A DNA stretch of 23,116 nucleotides from positions 2,226,673-2,249,788 of the forward strand of contig NC_090614.1 in assembly GCF_004359215.1 (NCBI RefSeq), given 5' to 3'. Below are positions 1 to 8,202 of the stretch, piece by piece. Origin of the DNA: Bremia lactucae (lineage: Eukaryota; Oomycota; Peronosporomycetes; Peronosporales; Peronosporaceae). Positions within the stretch are counted from its first letter, which is position 1; every line of letters starts with the position of its first letter. The notes beneath the pieces are model-generated. The model searched no databases, had not been told where the DNA came from, and worked only from the letters and a program-made list of their open reading frames with translations. Made by a program: the position numbers and the translations under genes.

Positions 1-289
1 TCTCATTCGAAGGCTCATAATCAGCCGCCTGACGGGTATCAGGCGACTGTTCCATCCTCCCCGAGTCGGCCATTTCGTCCGACTCGCACTCATAATCGAC
101 CTCTAAAGAGGGGTCGTACTCACGTGGTGAATCACCACGTGCACTCGCAACACCAAGTGTTGTGCGAGTGGAAGACACTACGGTAGACGGAACGTCTACC
201 GCAAGAGATAACAATGCGTCACCCGCGGCTGCACGAACCGCAGCCGAAGGTTCAACACTATCCTCACCCCGCATGAATTGTTCCTTCAT
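1..289 (-). CDS. Antisense ORF of element A, partial (runs off the left edge)
   Basis: The minus strand is open from an ATG at 289 to the window edge, 96 codons without a stop, while the three plus frames close. The product begins MKEQFMRGEDSVEPSAAVRA, then an Ala/Val/Ser-rich part and a very acidic part (EVDYECESDEMAD). It aligns with the broken frame at 4612-4976 (shared EPSAAV, AAAGDALLSLA, CESDE.AD). The start lies 120 bp inside the LTR, antisense to pol and to LTR polarity. The family is not recognised. The composition suggests a disordered, acidic N-terminal region. It could be a gag-like or accessory protein, or a by-product of the palindrome-rich sequence. Function unknown. Confidence 0.5.
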   Translation of the reverse strand, partial: MKEQFMRGEDSVEPSAAVRAAAGDALLSLAVDVPSTVVSSTRTTLGVASARGDSPREYDPSLEVDYECESDEMADSGRMEQSPDTRQAADYEPSNE

Positions 290-395
290 GCGATGGAATT
301 TAAAATGATGGATCTGACCAATCAAAATCATTTTAAAAATTAAGTGGTCATTTAGCGACCACTCCACCTAATGACATTCAGAGTGATTGTCGTTT

Positions 396-408
396 AAGGG
401 AGGGGTGA
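396..408 (+). other. Polypurine tract of element A
   Basis: A purine run (AAGGGAGGGGTGA) directly abuts the TG that opens the LTR. This is the usual plus-strand priming site of LTR retrotransposons and fixes the LTR as a 3' LTR on the plus strand. Elements B and F have equivalent tracts beside their LTRs. Confidence 0.75.
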
Positions 409-858
409 TGTAACGGGGTGTATCGTTACATGAAATTAACAATAAAAGATTGTTAATTAATATTATCCAAAAGGTAGATAATATTTGGAGGAAATTACTT
501 TAAATAGTAATTTCCTGAATTCTTATCCATAAATAGGTATAGACCATTATGTCTATTTATTCCGCAGACTAATCAGCTGTAGAAGTAATCAAAGAGAGTT
601 ACGAGATAAGATAGATAAGAATTCATTTACATGTTTAGTATTAGTTTATAGTTAAGACAACATTTACAAAGATAGATTAACAAGACACTTAACTATATTA
701 ATACAGTTTTCATTTTACACTCTTAAGCTAACTTGCCTTAAGAGAAGTCTTCCTCTATACGTACAGTGTACGTCACCTAACGAGAGGCACCACTCACATC
801 TGAAGCAGTGTGAAGTGGACTTGCACTGATACAGTACAAGTCGCAGTGCCCCGTTACA
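409..858 (+). repeat. 3' LTR of gypsy element A
   Basis: The 450-bp LTR opens TGTAACGGGG and closes CCCCGTTACA, a perfect 10-bp terminal inverted repeat with TG...CA ends. It matches the LTR at 4013-4494 in opposite orientation, most clearly at both ends. The interior holds consecutive hairpins: a 10-bp stem at 434-458 and an 11-bp stem at 489-516. The target-site duplication cannot be tested because the left LTR lies outside the window. Confidence 0.85.
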
Positions 859-1707
859 ATAGGTATAAAAGTACGCCTAATTGAAAGGTTAGCATGCACT
901 TTTCCAAAAGTTGTTATATGTAACGTTAGATAAATTCATCCTTCGCTTGACCTCCAAAGACTAACAAACTTTCATGCGCAAGAGCGCACCTCCGACCCTT
1001 GTCGCCTCAACTATATCATGCTCGATTTGCTGCTCTTTCTTTTCGCTCTTTTTATGACTTGCCAATCAAGTGCGGGTGCTCTTGGATTTTTCTCACCAGT
1101 TAGAAACAGTACATCTAACATCGCCAAATCAAAACACGGTTTTTGATGTGCTCGGGGGCACACACCATTACACTTCTCTAGTTTAGATAATTAAGGTGCG
1201 TGGCTACAGGCAATTCCTTAATGTAATTAGGGGTGTGATATTCCAAATTTAATCCTTGCATATTTTAAAAGATTACTGTATGTCCCTAAGTGCTTGTCCA
1301 AATTGCTCAAAGAGGGCGTCGTCGAGTTATAATTCTCTTCGATCCGGCTGCCAAACAGCGCGCGCTCGTGCACTGTTTGGCAGTTAATTTTTTGGAGCAC
1401 GACAACCCTGCGGTGCTGGATAGGAGCAAAAAAGAACGGCGGCTTCATGCCATGTCACTTGTTGGTATCGTCTCACTCAGGCTGCATGGCACAAATTTCG
1501 CTAAACAGCAAATCATTTGATATTTATATTTGGTAGTCGAATTACAAAGTTAAAGATTTTACATATAAACATCAACTCAAAAAAATCCGTTGGTCCATGT
1601 CCTTCGCATCGCATCAGCTTTTTTCAGGGTGCGTACATAAGCAAGCGTCTAGATGAGCGTCGGAAAAAGTAGTGGTTATGTTTCAAGACCCTTGCGCTTC
1701 GTTCACA
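859..1707. other. Gene-free flank downstream of the effector gene
   Basis: No supported gene. About 870-1237 is homologous, in reverse complement, to about 15518-15893 on the far side of the window. The landmark is a stretch reading, on the other strand, 'caagagcgcccgcacttga' in the right copy. The remainder (1240-1707) is the presumed 3' flank or UTR of the minus-strand gene ending at 1708. Short ORFs here look random. Confidence 0.6.
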
Positions 1708-3279
1708 TCACCAATTTGAGCCAAAGTTCGGGTTCATCTTTATAAAAGCCTCTTTGAAAGCCTTGACGATGGGGTCCATTTGATCTGCATTTACGATCAT
1801 TTCTTTGACACTGTCGGCATTGAAAGTATTCTGGAATACACGCACCGCCTTGTTGATTCCCATCGACTGTGCTGCTGCTATGCCATCTTCATTTTCCGGT
1901 AAATGCTTTGCGATGTAATTCTTATTAGCGGCGGATTTGATTCTTTGTGTCTCAGCATTTTCGATGGCGTATACAACAGCCAACGCCTCTGGCGTTTGGA
2001 GAAGCTCAATCTGCTGCCTATTATTCACAAAGTTCTTGAGCATCTTGCCAACGTTAAATCCGTTAGTATCCCAAACATAACCTGCTTCCTTTAATACGAT
2101 CTTTGCGAACCGTGCAGATTCGGACAACTTTTTCGAATTATCTTCTTTGGGTAACGCCAGCTTCGCGATCCCAAGCACTTTAAGACCATCCGATGATCGC
2201 GCGTAGGTGTTGGCAATCGTGATCGCAAAAGAGCTGATCCTATTGAAGTCTGGAGTTGGTAGATTCGCATAATGAGCAATCGTCGCCGCCGCGGGCAAGA
2301 AGCTATATTGGATAAATTGGTCCGATATTTGCGCATAGCTGTTGGCGACGCTCGGTACGAACGAATGATCCTTTTCGAGTGTTTCGGCCAACTTCATAAG
2401 CCTCCCGATCAGTGTTCGTGTCGATGTGGCTTCAGAAGTTGTTGTCGACTCAAGCAATGCGCTCTTTAACTTGCTCTTCAAAAACTTCCACTCATTCGTG
2501 TACCTCCTCACCGCATCATTCGGTATATTTAAATTTACTGCAGCGATTGTCGGACCTAACAGTAATACGACCTCGTACGCAGCATCTTGGTTGTTTTGTC
2601 TAGCTGTACCCAATCTAAAAAAGAACTCGACCACGTTCTTATCGATAACTTCATGCAAGAAGATCTCTTTCGACAGCTCGAGCAGATTAACATCGGTACG
2701 AACAAAGTACTCAAGCAACGAGGAAATCCACTTGACGTCGTCCGGGCTTTTTTCTTTTTCGAGTATTGTTGCCGTGAAGAGTTTAATGGTCTTGCCATTG
2801 CCGTATTTGTTCACGAATGCCGAGATAATGATCGTGTCCACTTCCTCTTGGGAACCTTTCACAGATCTTCGAACAAATTTTTCCAAGCTTCTGAAGCCAT
2901 CGCTTTCGTAGAACTTAACGGATATCACCAATTTATTGGAGTAAGCTTTAGCAGCGGCTTTGTTCTGGCTGAATCTCGCCAAACTATCGGGAAGAGTTTT
3001 AGCAGCGGCCGCGGCCTTGTCATTTTCGAGCCAGAAATCAAGATAAAATTCAAAAAACCATTTCCAAGGTGCCACTGATTGCATGAGACGCCGGCCCCTT
3101 AAACCAAAATACTTGACCTGTGCTTTTGGCAGTGGCAAGACGCTTTCTTCCAGACCAGAGCGCACATGTCGGGACTTTCCAATGAATTGTGCGACCTGCT
3201 GGGCACAGATCACGATGAGGTAGCAAGATATAAGAAAAATGCAGCAGAGCGACGCCGAGCGCTTGTGTTTGCCAGCCAT
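1708..3279 (-). CDS. Predicted secreted RxLR-like effector candidate, 523 aa
   Basis: This is an intact single-exon frame. Residues 1-10 are basic and 11-26 hydrophobic (LCCIFLISCYLIVICA), a typical signal peptide with likely cleavage near 26-28. It is followed by RHVR at 37-40, an acidic EE at 44-45, and RGRRL at 61-65. These resemble a degenerate RxLR-EER leader, but no canonical RxLR is present. The rest is Ala/Lys/Leu-rich and appears all-helical, with an aromatic cluster at 71-83 (PWKWFFEFYLDFW). I do not recognise a named family. A broken paralogue lies at 14402-15109, aligning with residues 157-240 and 358-515. In oomycetes such proteins are typically secreted during infection, so the role is inferred from architecture only. 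The gene sits between two LTRs whose 3' ends both face it. WY-domain membership is possible but unproven. Confidence 0.75.
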   Translation of the reverse strand: MAGKHKRSASLCCIFLISCYLIVICAQQVAQFIGKSRHVRSGLEESVLPLPKAQVKYFGLRGRRLMQSVAPWKWFFEFYLDFWLENDKAAAAAKTLPDSLARFSQNKAAAKAYSNKLVISVKFYESDGFRSLEKFVRRSVKGSQEEVDTIIISAFVNKYGNGKTIKLFTATILEKEKSPDDVKWISSLLEYFVRTDVNLLELSKEIFLHEVIDKNVVEFFFRLGTARQNNQDAAYEVVLLLGPTIAAVNLNIPNDAVRRYTNEWKFLKSKLKSALLESTTTSEATSTRTLIGRLMKLAETLEKDHSFVPSVANSYAQISDQFIQYSFLPAAATIAHYANLPTPDFNRISSFAITIANTYARSSDGLKVLGIAKLALPKEDNSKKLSESARFAKIVLKEAGYVWDTNGFNVGKMLKNFVNNRQQIELLQTPEALAVVYAIENAETQRIKSAANKNYIAKHLPENEDGIAAAQSMGINKAVRVFQNTFNADSVKEMIVNADQMDPIVKAFKEAFIKMNPNFGSNW

Positions 3280-3301
3280 AGCTTTGGTTCCGCACTCGAG
3301 G

Positions 3302-3315
3302 AAGAATCAGAAATG
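3302..3315 (-). promoter_or_regulatory. Possible oomycete initiator upstream of the effector gene
   Basis: On the minus strand this reads CATTTCTGATTCTT, close to the oomycete initiator (CATTYYNCAWTTT) with about two mismatches. It lies 23 bp before the ATG at 3279, giving a short 5' UTR as is common in oomycetes. A chance match is possible. Confidence 0.3.
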
Positions 3316-4012
3316 GCTCATCGAAAGTAAAGTTCTGTAAATTTCTCATGTTCCGAATTGCCATGCGTTGCCCTAACCTCTGATGCAAAAAACTGACAAC
3401 AGACATCGGCTCCAGTTCACTTGTCTTGCTTTCCCGTCTCCTTCTCGAGCAGTACTATGATGCAGCGATCACGCCACATTGCTGTTGCTGAGTAAAGTGT
3501 TATGTATATTGAGCGGGAAGGATAAATATCAGCTAATCCAACAGTTTTTCCACTTTGAACCTATTTGAAAAGAAGGAATTTAAAAAATATACCAAAATAA
3601 TTAACAAATAAAAACAATTTACCAAATATTCAAAAAATAAAAAAAAGATCTTAAAATGATTAATAGATAAAGAAAATATCCCCACACATGTATAATATAC
3701 GTACGAGTATACACAAGCTTGAATCATAAAGACTATAGAACGAAGGAAACTTGTCTTTAATCATTCGAATTAATTAATAATACATTTATCTGTTTTTATG
3801 GCAAAGAAAACCCAGTTTTAAATTAAAACCTCTAATTATTATGCACTATGAACTAACTATAACGAAGCATACAATCATGCGTCTTGCTCGAAATGGTCCT
3901 ACGACTACGACCAATTTGGTGTTTGGCGCTAATCAATTCTTTCAGTTGCTTGTTTTGATAGGATCCGCTTCTTCTTTGGGCGCCCTCTTTCTTTAAATAG
4001 ATAGAGCATTGC
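3316..4012. other. AT-rich intergenic DNA upstream of the effector gene
   Basis: No supported gene. About 3540-3860 is strongly AT-rich with A/T runs. Short ORFs inside, such as the one on the minus strand at 3533-3727, are low-complexity hydrophobic translations of AT-rich DNA. This segment should hold the promoter of the minus-strand gene at 1708-3279. The LTR of element B begins at 4013. Confidence 0.6.
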
Positions 4013-4494
4013 TGTAACGGGGCACTGCCGACTTCTACTGCTTCAGTACAAGTCCACTTCGCACTGCTTCAGTACAAGTCCACTTCGCACTGCTTCAACA
4101 AGTCCACTTCGCACTGTTTCAGTGCGAGTGGTGCCTCACATCCTTTCACGTACCCTACTAGTACGTGCTGAGGAAGACTCTCTTTATTAAAATTGCTTTT
4201 AACAGGGTTAAAAGCTAACTGTGTTTAAAATTATTAAGTTCTTCTGCTTCTATCTACTTAATACTAAACAAACAGAAAACATGTGATAAGTCTTATCTGT
4301 CTCTCTCTTTGCGCGCGTCCAGTGCTGACTGAACCGCGGGCAAGTAGACATAATGGCCTATATCCACCAATAGATAAGCTTTCCGAATATTACTGCGTAA
4401 AGTAATATTCTTCAAATAAAATGTACCTTATAGAATATATAAAAATTAACAGCCTTTTAAGTGTTAATTTCATGTATCGATTCACCTCGTTACA
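4013..4494 (-). repeat. 3' LTR of gypsy element B
   Basis: The 482-bp LTR reads TGTAACGGGGCACTGC... to ...CTCGTTACA on the plus strand, the reverse complement of the element A LTR type. A purine tract lies next to it on the internal side, so this is the 3' LTR of a minus-strand element. It is about 30 bp longer than LTR A, partly because of a 26-bp tandem repeat at 4038-4113. Confidence 0.85.
4038..4113. repeat. 26-bp tandem repeat, three copies, inside LTR B
   Basis: Two exact units (4038-4063, 4064-4089) and one 24-bp unit (4090-4113) share the core CTGCTTCAGTACAAGTCCAC. LTR A has only one related unit near 800-850, so the array expanded in this copy or its lineage. Confidence 0.9.
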
Positions 4495-4511
4495 TTACCC
4501 CTTCCCTTAAA
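4495..4511 (-). other. Polypurine tract of element B
   Basis: On the minus strand this reads TTTAAGGGAAGGGGTAA directly against the LTR edge at 4494. It matches the tract of element A and fixes the element orientation. Confidence 0.75.
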
Positions 4512-5397
4512 TGACAATCACTCTAATTGTCATTGAAAAGAGTGTCACTATAAGAACACTAAATCGAAAACGATGTTGATTGGTTAGAAACATCATTTCC
4601 AATTCTATCGCATGGCTAACAAGTCCATGCGGTTTGCGAATAGTGCGGAACCTTCGGCTGCGGTACATGCAGCCGCGGGCGACGCATTATTGTCTCTTGC
4701 GGCAGACGTTTCGTCTGCCGTAGTATCCTCTTCTCCCGCAACCGTGGGTGCACGTGGTGAGTCACCTCTTTGGAAGTCGGCGATGGATGCGAGTCGGACG
4801 AAACTGCCGACTTGAAAAACGTCGAACAATTGCCTGATCGTCGTCAGGAGGCTAGCTATGAGCTTTCGAAAGAGAGGGCTCAATCGGATAGACGTGCTAA
4901 TAGCGTTTGCACTAGCATGTTTAGTTCCGACGATGAGGATATTTCTCTATCGCCAGCACCGTCTCCCGTGCCATAACCCACACTCATCATGTGCGTGGTG
5001 ATAACAATGGCATGAGCCATCGTAATAAAAGTCCTTGTGGTACCCCGCTTCAGTGTACCACTCAGGGGAGTGCAAAGATAAATCTCATCTTCTTCCCCTA
5101 ATAACAAGCCGTGGCTTTTGCCCGGCTAGTCAGTAGCTTGTCTGGAGATACTACTCCTCACAATAAATTTCCTTTATTTATTGCGACAAAGCTACATGGC
5201 CTTGATTCAAGCGCAAAGAACTTACGCGCTGAGGAAAATTTTTATTTCGATGCTTTTCTTAAGCATCGATGGAATTATGGCAACAACAAGCGAGATAAAG
5301 CTCGTTGATGCAAGCATGAAACGCGTTTATTCGCAATGTCAAAGACATTGGACGCAAAGCCAGGCTTCGAAGACTTAGCGTGATTAGCGTTAAGTTT

Positions 5398-5890
5398 CAA
5401 AACGAACTCCAACCGGTTCAAGGTTGAAATTGCATCAGTTGTCTCGTGAGGCAGGCCTTCCATGCCTTACGTTGAGGAATTCCTGTCCGTGTTATGTCGA
5501 CAACACGAAACGAGTGAAAGGGGGTGTATACTCCCTTTCTTCGCCCTGGGGGGAGGGCTCGCATCTCTATCGAGATGCGCGATGCGATTGACTCTTTGCA
5601 ATCGAGTTACATGCACCAAGGGCGCGTGTTTTTCGATGGACCTTCTGACCCATTGGATGGGTCTCGCCATACAAACAGACGAGGCCCTCAACGTCAACAA
5701 TCAGCTAAGAACGAGGCTTCCAGCTGTTATGCGAAGGTGGATAACCGCGCCAGCGAACCCGATAATTCGTTCGCTGCCCCTTCACATCACAGTGCCTTAC
5801 GATACGCTTCACAAGATAATGTTGACCACCGTGGGAATCCACCAAAAGTTGTGGTGAAGGAGGAAAAGCTAGATCCGAACCGTGTGTCAT
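5398..5890 (-). pseudogene. Chromodomain and C-terminal tail of element B pol
   Basis: The minus strand encodes a chromodomain (YLVKRIVRHCDVKG, then VRWRGYPPSHNSW) at roughly 5705-5830. In chromoviruses this module at the integrase C-terminus binds modified histones and steers integration. The copy has a stop soon after the chromodomain and its tail is out of frame (5467-5700). It is homologous to 13966-14395 in reverse complement; homology with that copy ends near 5395/14396. Confidence 0.75.
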
Positions 5891-6235
5891 ATCTGGAGTT
5901 GAAGATCGACAAACTCGACCGCTACCTCCATGTATCGGAGGAGGGTCTTGAACACGAGCGCGGTAAGCGTCACTCTTTGGAGCAGACGTGCAGGATCAAT
6001 ATATCGAACGGTCTTTCAACCGTGACGCTTACCTCGTTGGAGCAGACCGTGCAGGATCGATATATCGAACGGTTGAAATACCGTTCGATATATTGATCCT
6101 GCACGGTCTGCTCCAACGAGTTACGCTTACCGCTCTCGTGTTCAAGGATCTCCTCCAATACGTGGAGGTAGCGGTCGAGTTTGTCGATCTCGACTCCAGA
6201 TATGACACACGGTTCGGATCTAGCTTTTGCGTACT
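5868..6235. repeat. Large fold-back inverted repeat in element B
   Basis: About 5868-6072 is repeated in reverse complement at about 6081-6235. The inner arms, 6035-6072 and 6081-6118, are 38 bp with one mismatch and an 8-nt loop. An additional partial unit sits at 5980-6012. The homologous stretch of the other element (13790-13945) has a single orientation, so this is a derived inverted duplication. Confidence 0.85.
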
Positions 6236-6439
6236 CCATGTTGGAGTACGAACGGAAATTACACGCTCTTCGTGATGAGCTGTCGTCAGCTCATCGCAGT
6301 TTCGAGGAAACTTGAAACCGGCATGAGAAACTTCAGGTTCAACATGAGAAACTGGTTCACGATCACAAGAATCTCTTGGGGATTCTTGAAAAGGGTGGTC
6401 AGAAATCCGTCCTCGGAAGAAGCCGCGTACTGATGGTAC

Positions 6440-6625
6440 GGGCGGAGCCGACAAACGATAAAATGTAGGATGCGTTCGCATCCTACGTGGCAATTCTATT
6501 GTGTACGCATTGCCTCTGCGATGCAGTACACGGAAAGGCCCAATCAGCTTGGGTAGTAGTTTACTGCTACCGACATGACTAAACGCTTAGGTAGGTTTAC
6601 CGTAGAGAGGAGCACTATATCATTA
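6440..6625 (-). pseudogene. GPF-type module of element B integrase C-terminus
   Basis: This is homologous in reverse complement to 13400-13560, where the frame reads IGPFRVLHRRGNAYTVELP then RMRTHP, the GPY/F-like module that follows the gypsy integrase core. It is followed by the linker leading to the chromodomain (6029-6493, minus). Reading frames are broken. Confidence 0.65.
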
Positions 6626-6879
6626 ATTTAAAATGAATAAACATTTGCTCTTCCATGTTTGTCTGCGATTCGTATCTGACGGTCCACTGCGCTAGCAATG
6701 GAATACTTTGCGAAACGGATTACTGATTCTCGACCCAGATGAAATTCTCCTGCTGACTCATTTGTTTTGTAGTTTACAATGTGCTTTGTGCGCATTGCCA
6801 TGAGATCTTTCTCATCTTCGATGTCGATTGCTTTGGCATCGACATTACTCGCGTCGTTGATAACTTCGACGCATGATGA

Positions 6880-7500
6880 GCATGAGCTAGAAATGGTTTT
6901 GCTCGTGCGAGCCCCCCTTTAAACTAGAGGATCCCTCTAATTGGGTGGGTATGCGTTGTAGACGCATACACCGAATTGCTGATGGTGAATTCGACCATAG
7001 ATAAAAGCTCGCTCCAATTCGGATACGGTTGGACGTAACCTTGAAGTATCTCTTCGAGGTTGCGATTTTTGCGTTTCGTCTGACCATCTGTTTCTAGATG
7101 ATCAGAAGTTGATATAGTCAACCGTGTATCGAGAGGTCGGAACACGGATTGCCAAAACTCCGCCGTGAAGCGTGGATCTATAATCGAGACCAGTTGACGG
7201 GGTAATCCATGGAGTTTGAATACCGTGTCGATAGAGACATGGGCACAGCCCAAAGCCGTGACTGACTCTGGTATGCAACAAGATGTACCATCTTGTTGAA
7301 TCTGTCTACAAAAACAAGGATTCCATTGTTATTGAGACCGTTTTTAATAAATCCGAAGCCGAAGTCGATAGAAACAGATTGCCAACATTCTGCCAGAAGT
7401 GGTAGAGGTTGGAGAGGTGCATGGGATGAAGGGCTAGGCTTCACAAGTTGACACACCGCGCAAGCACGAATGTACTTGCGCATGAACTGCTACTGGCGGG
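6880..7500 (-). pseudogene. Integrase of element B, decayed
   Basis: The minus strand encodes, in several frames, integrase zinc-finger residues (CAVCQLVKPSPSSHAPLQ), the first core strand region (GILVFVDRFNKMVHLV) and the segment around the second aspartate (DPRFTAEFWQSVF), then ETDGQTKRKNRN where the intact family has QTER. These identify a Ty3/gypsy integrase core, which catalyses cDNA insertion. Frameshifts near 7253 and 7178, and the altered region around the catalytic glutamate, make it inactive. Confidence 0.75.
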
Positions 7501-7850
7501 GCCAGAAAAAGTCGCGACTTACCGTGAGATAAGTTTTCTGACGTCCCCGATGCCCGCTTGCTGGTGCATTAGGACACTTTATATGATGCGTAAGCGCAAA
7601 TCATTGTGAGTAGGAGCGACGACACATGGCTGTCGCCGGCAACGGCTGTGTAATACAGTAAACCGTTCCGCGTTGTGTATTAATCTGAAGACGATTGAGA
7701 TAAGCCGATAAATCGTCAAACGATTTATTGGACGGATTCATCAGATGATCCATTAAACGCAGACGATCTTTATCTTTTGCTTAGGCTTTCTTTTAGTCAT
7801 CAATCAACGTTGATGACGAAACACTCGCAATGAGTGTTGCTACAGTGAGA
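7501..7850 (-). pseudogene. RNase H-integrase linker of element B
   Basis: Reverse complement of 12130-12470: the stretch ending RNase H and leading to the integrase zinc finger. The copy is broken by small indels. Upstream of it (7855), RT and RNase H are absent and the sequence jumps to the protease-RT spacer. Confidence 0.6.
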
Positions 7851-7854
7851 TTCT

Positions 7855-8035
7855 GCAAAAAAAATACCGCTGACCGGATATCGGTTACGTAATCGTTCTC
7901 CGTGACGAGTACGCAGATCTGCTTGATTTTACCACATGCAGATCTCTCAAGAACCGCTTAGATCTTGGGTTGGTGCTTGAGGTATCTCCGAAGTTAACTT
8001 CGGAGGCGCATAAAGATCAAGAGTAAAAGCGCCTA
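7855..8035 (-). pseudogene. Protease-RT spacer fragment of gypsy pol
   Basis: On the minus strand it encodes FTLDLYAPPKLTSEI and NQADLRTR, matching the region between protease and RT in element D (YTLDLIAPSKLDSEV, 18180-18330) and element E (22170-22330). Here it joins directly to the RNase H-integrase linker, so RT and RNase H are deleted. It includes the perfect 20-bp palindrome at 7986-8005. Confidence 0.6.
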
Positions 8036-8039
8036 CTCT

Positions 8040-8202
8040 TGAACCGATACATAGTCAGCTGTGTTCCGAGAGATCGGAACACAGCTGAATCTTCGCCGTA
8101 AACCGTGGATCTCTATAGGAGACCAGTTGACGGGGTGATCCGTGGAGTTTGAATACCGCGTCGATAAAGACACGGGCACAGCCCGAAGCCGTGATTGACT
8201 AT
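8040..8202 (-). pseudogene. Integrase core fragment
   Basis: Minus-strand translation gives RYSNSTDHPVNW in one frame; in the correct frame it gives CARVFIDAVFKLHGSPRQLV, the central integrase core. It is a second, short integrase piece upstream of the protease-RT spacer, so the order is scrambled. It ends exactly where a plus-strand RNase H block starts (8203). Confidence 0.6.

Larger units (their letters stand above)
4612..6468 (+). pseudogene. Antisense ORF remnant of element B with coiled-coil-like C-terminal region
   Basis: The frame starts at an ATG 117 bp from the LTR and runs opposite to pol. It is broken by frameshifts and stops, but the pieces look protein-like. 4612-4815 and 4770-4976 match the open antisense frame of element A and end in an acidic, Pro/Ser tail (SSDDEDISLSPAPSPVP). 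5111-5308 contains FYFDAFLKHRWNY. 5462-5520 contains YVEEFLSVLCRQHETSER. 5862-5990 reads as a helical heptad-rich stretch (VSYLELKIDKLDRYLHVS). 6244-6400 gives ALRDELSSAHRSF, then KLQVQHEKLVHDHKNLLGIL. The frame ends at TAG 6466-6468. The middle overlaps the sense chromodomain. The heptad pattern suggests a coiled coil; function unknown. A fold-back duplication at 5868-6235 disrupts it further. Confidence 0.45.

Noticed and set aside
1903..3078. Plus-strand ORFs of 63-163 codons opposite the effector gene
   Set aside because: They are antisense shadows of the intact 523-codon frame, with no recognisable domains or starts.
3533..3727. Minus ORF with strongly hydrophobic translation
   Set aside because: It lies in AT-rich DNA with homopolymers; Phe/Leu/Ile/Tyr richness is expected from composition.
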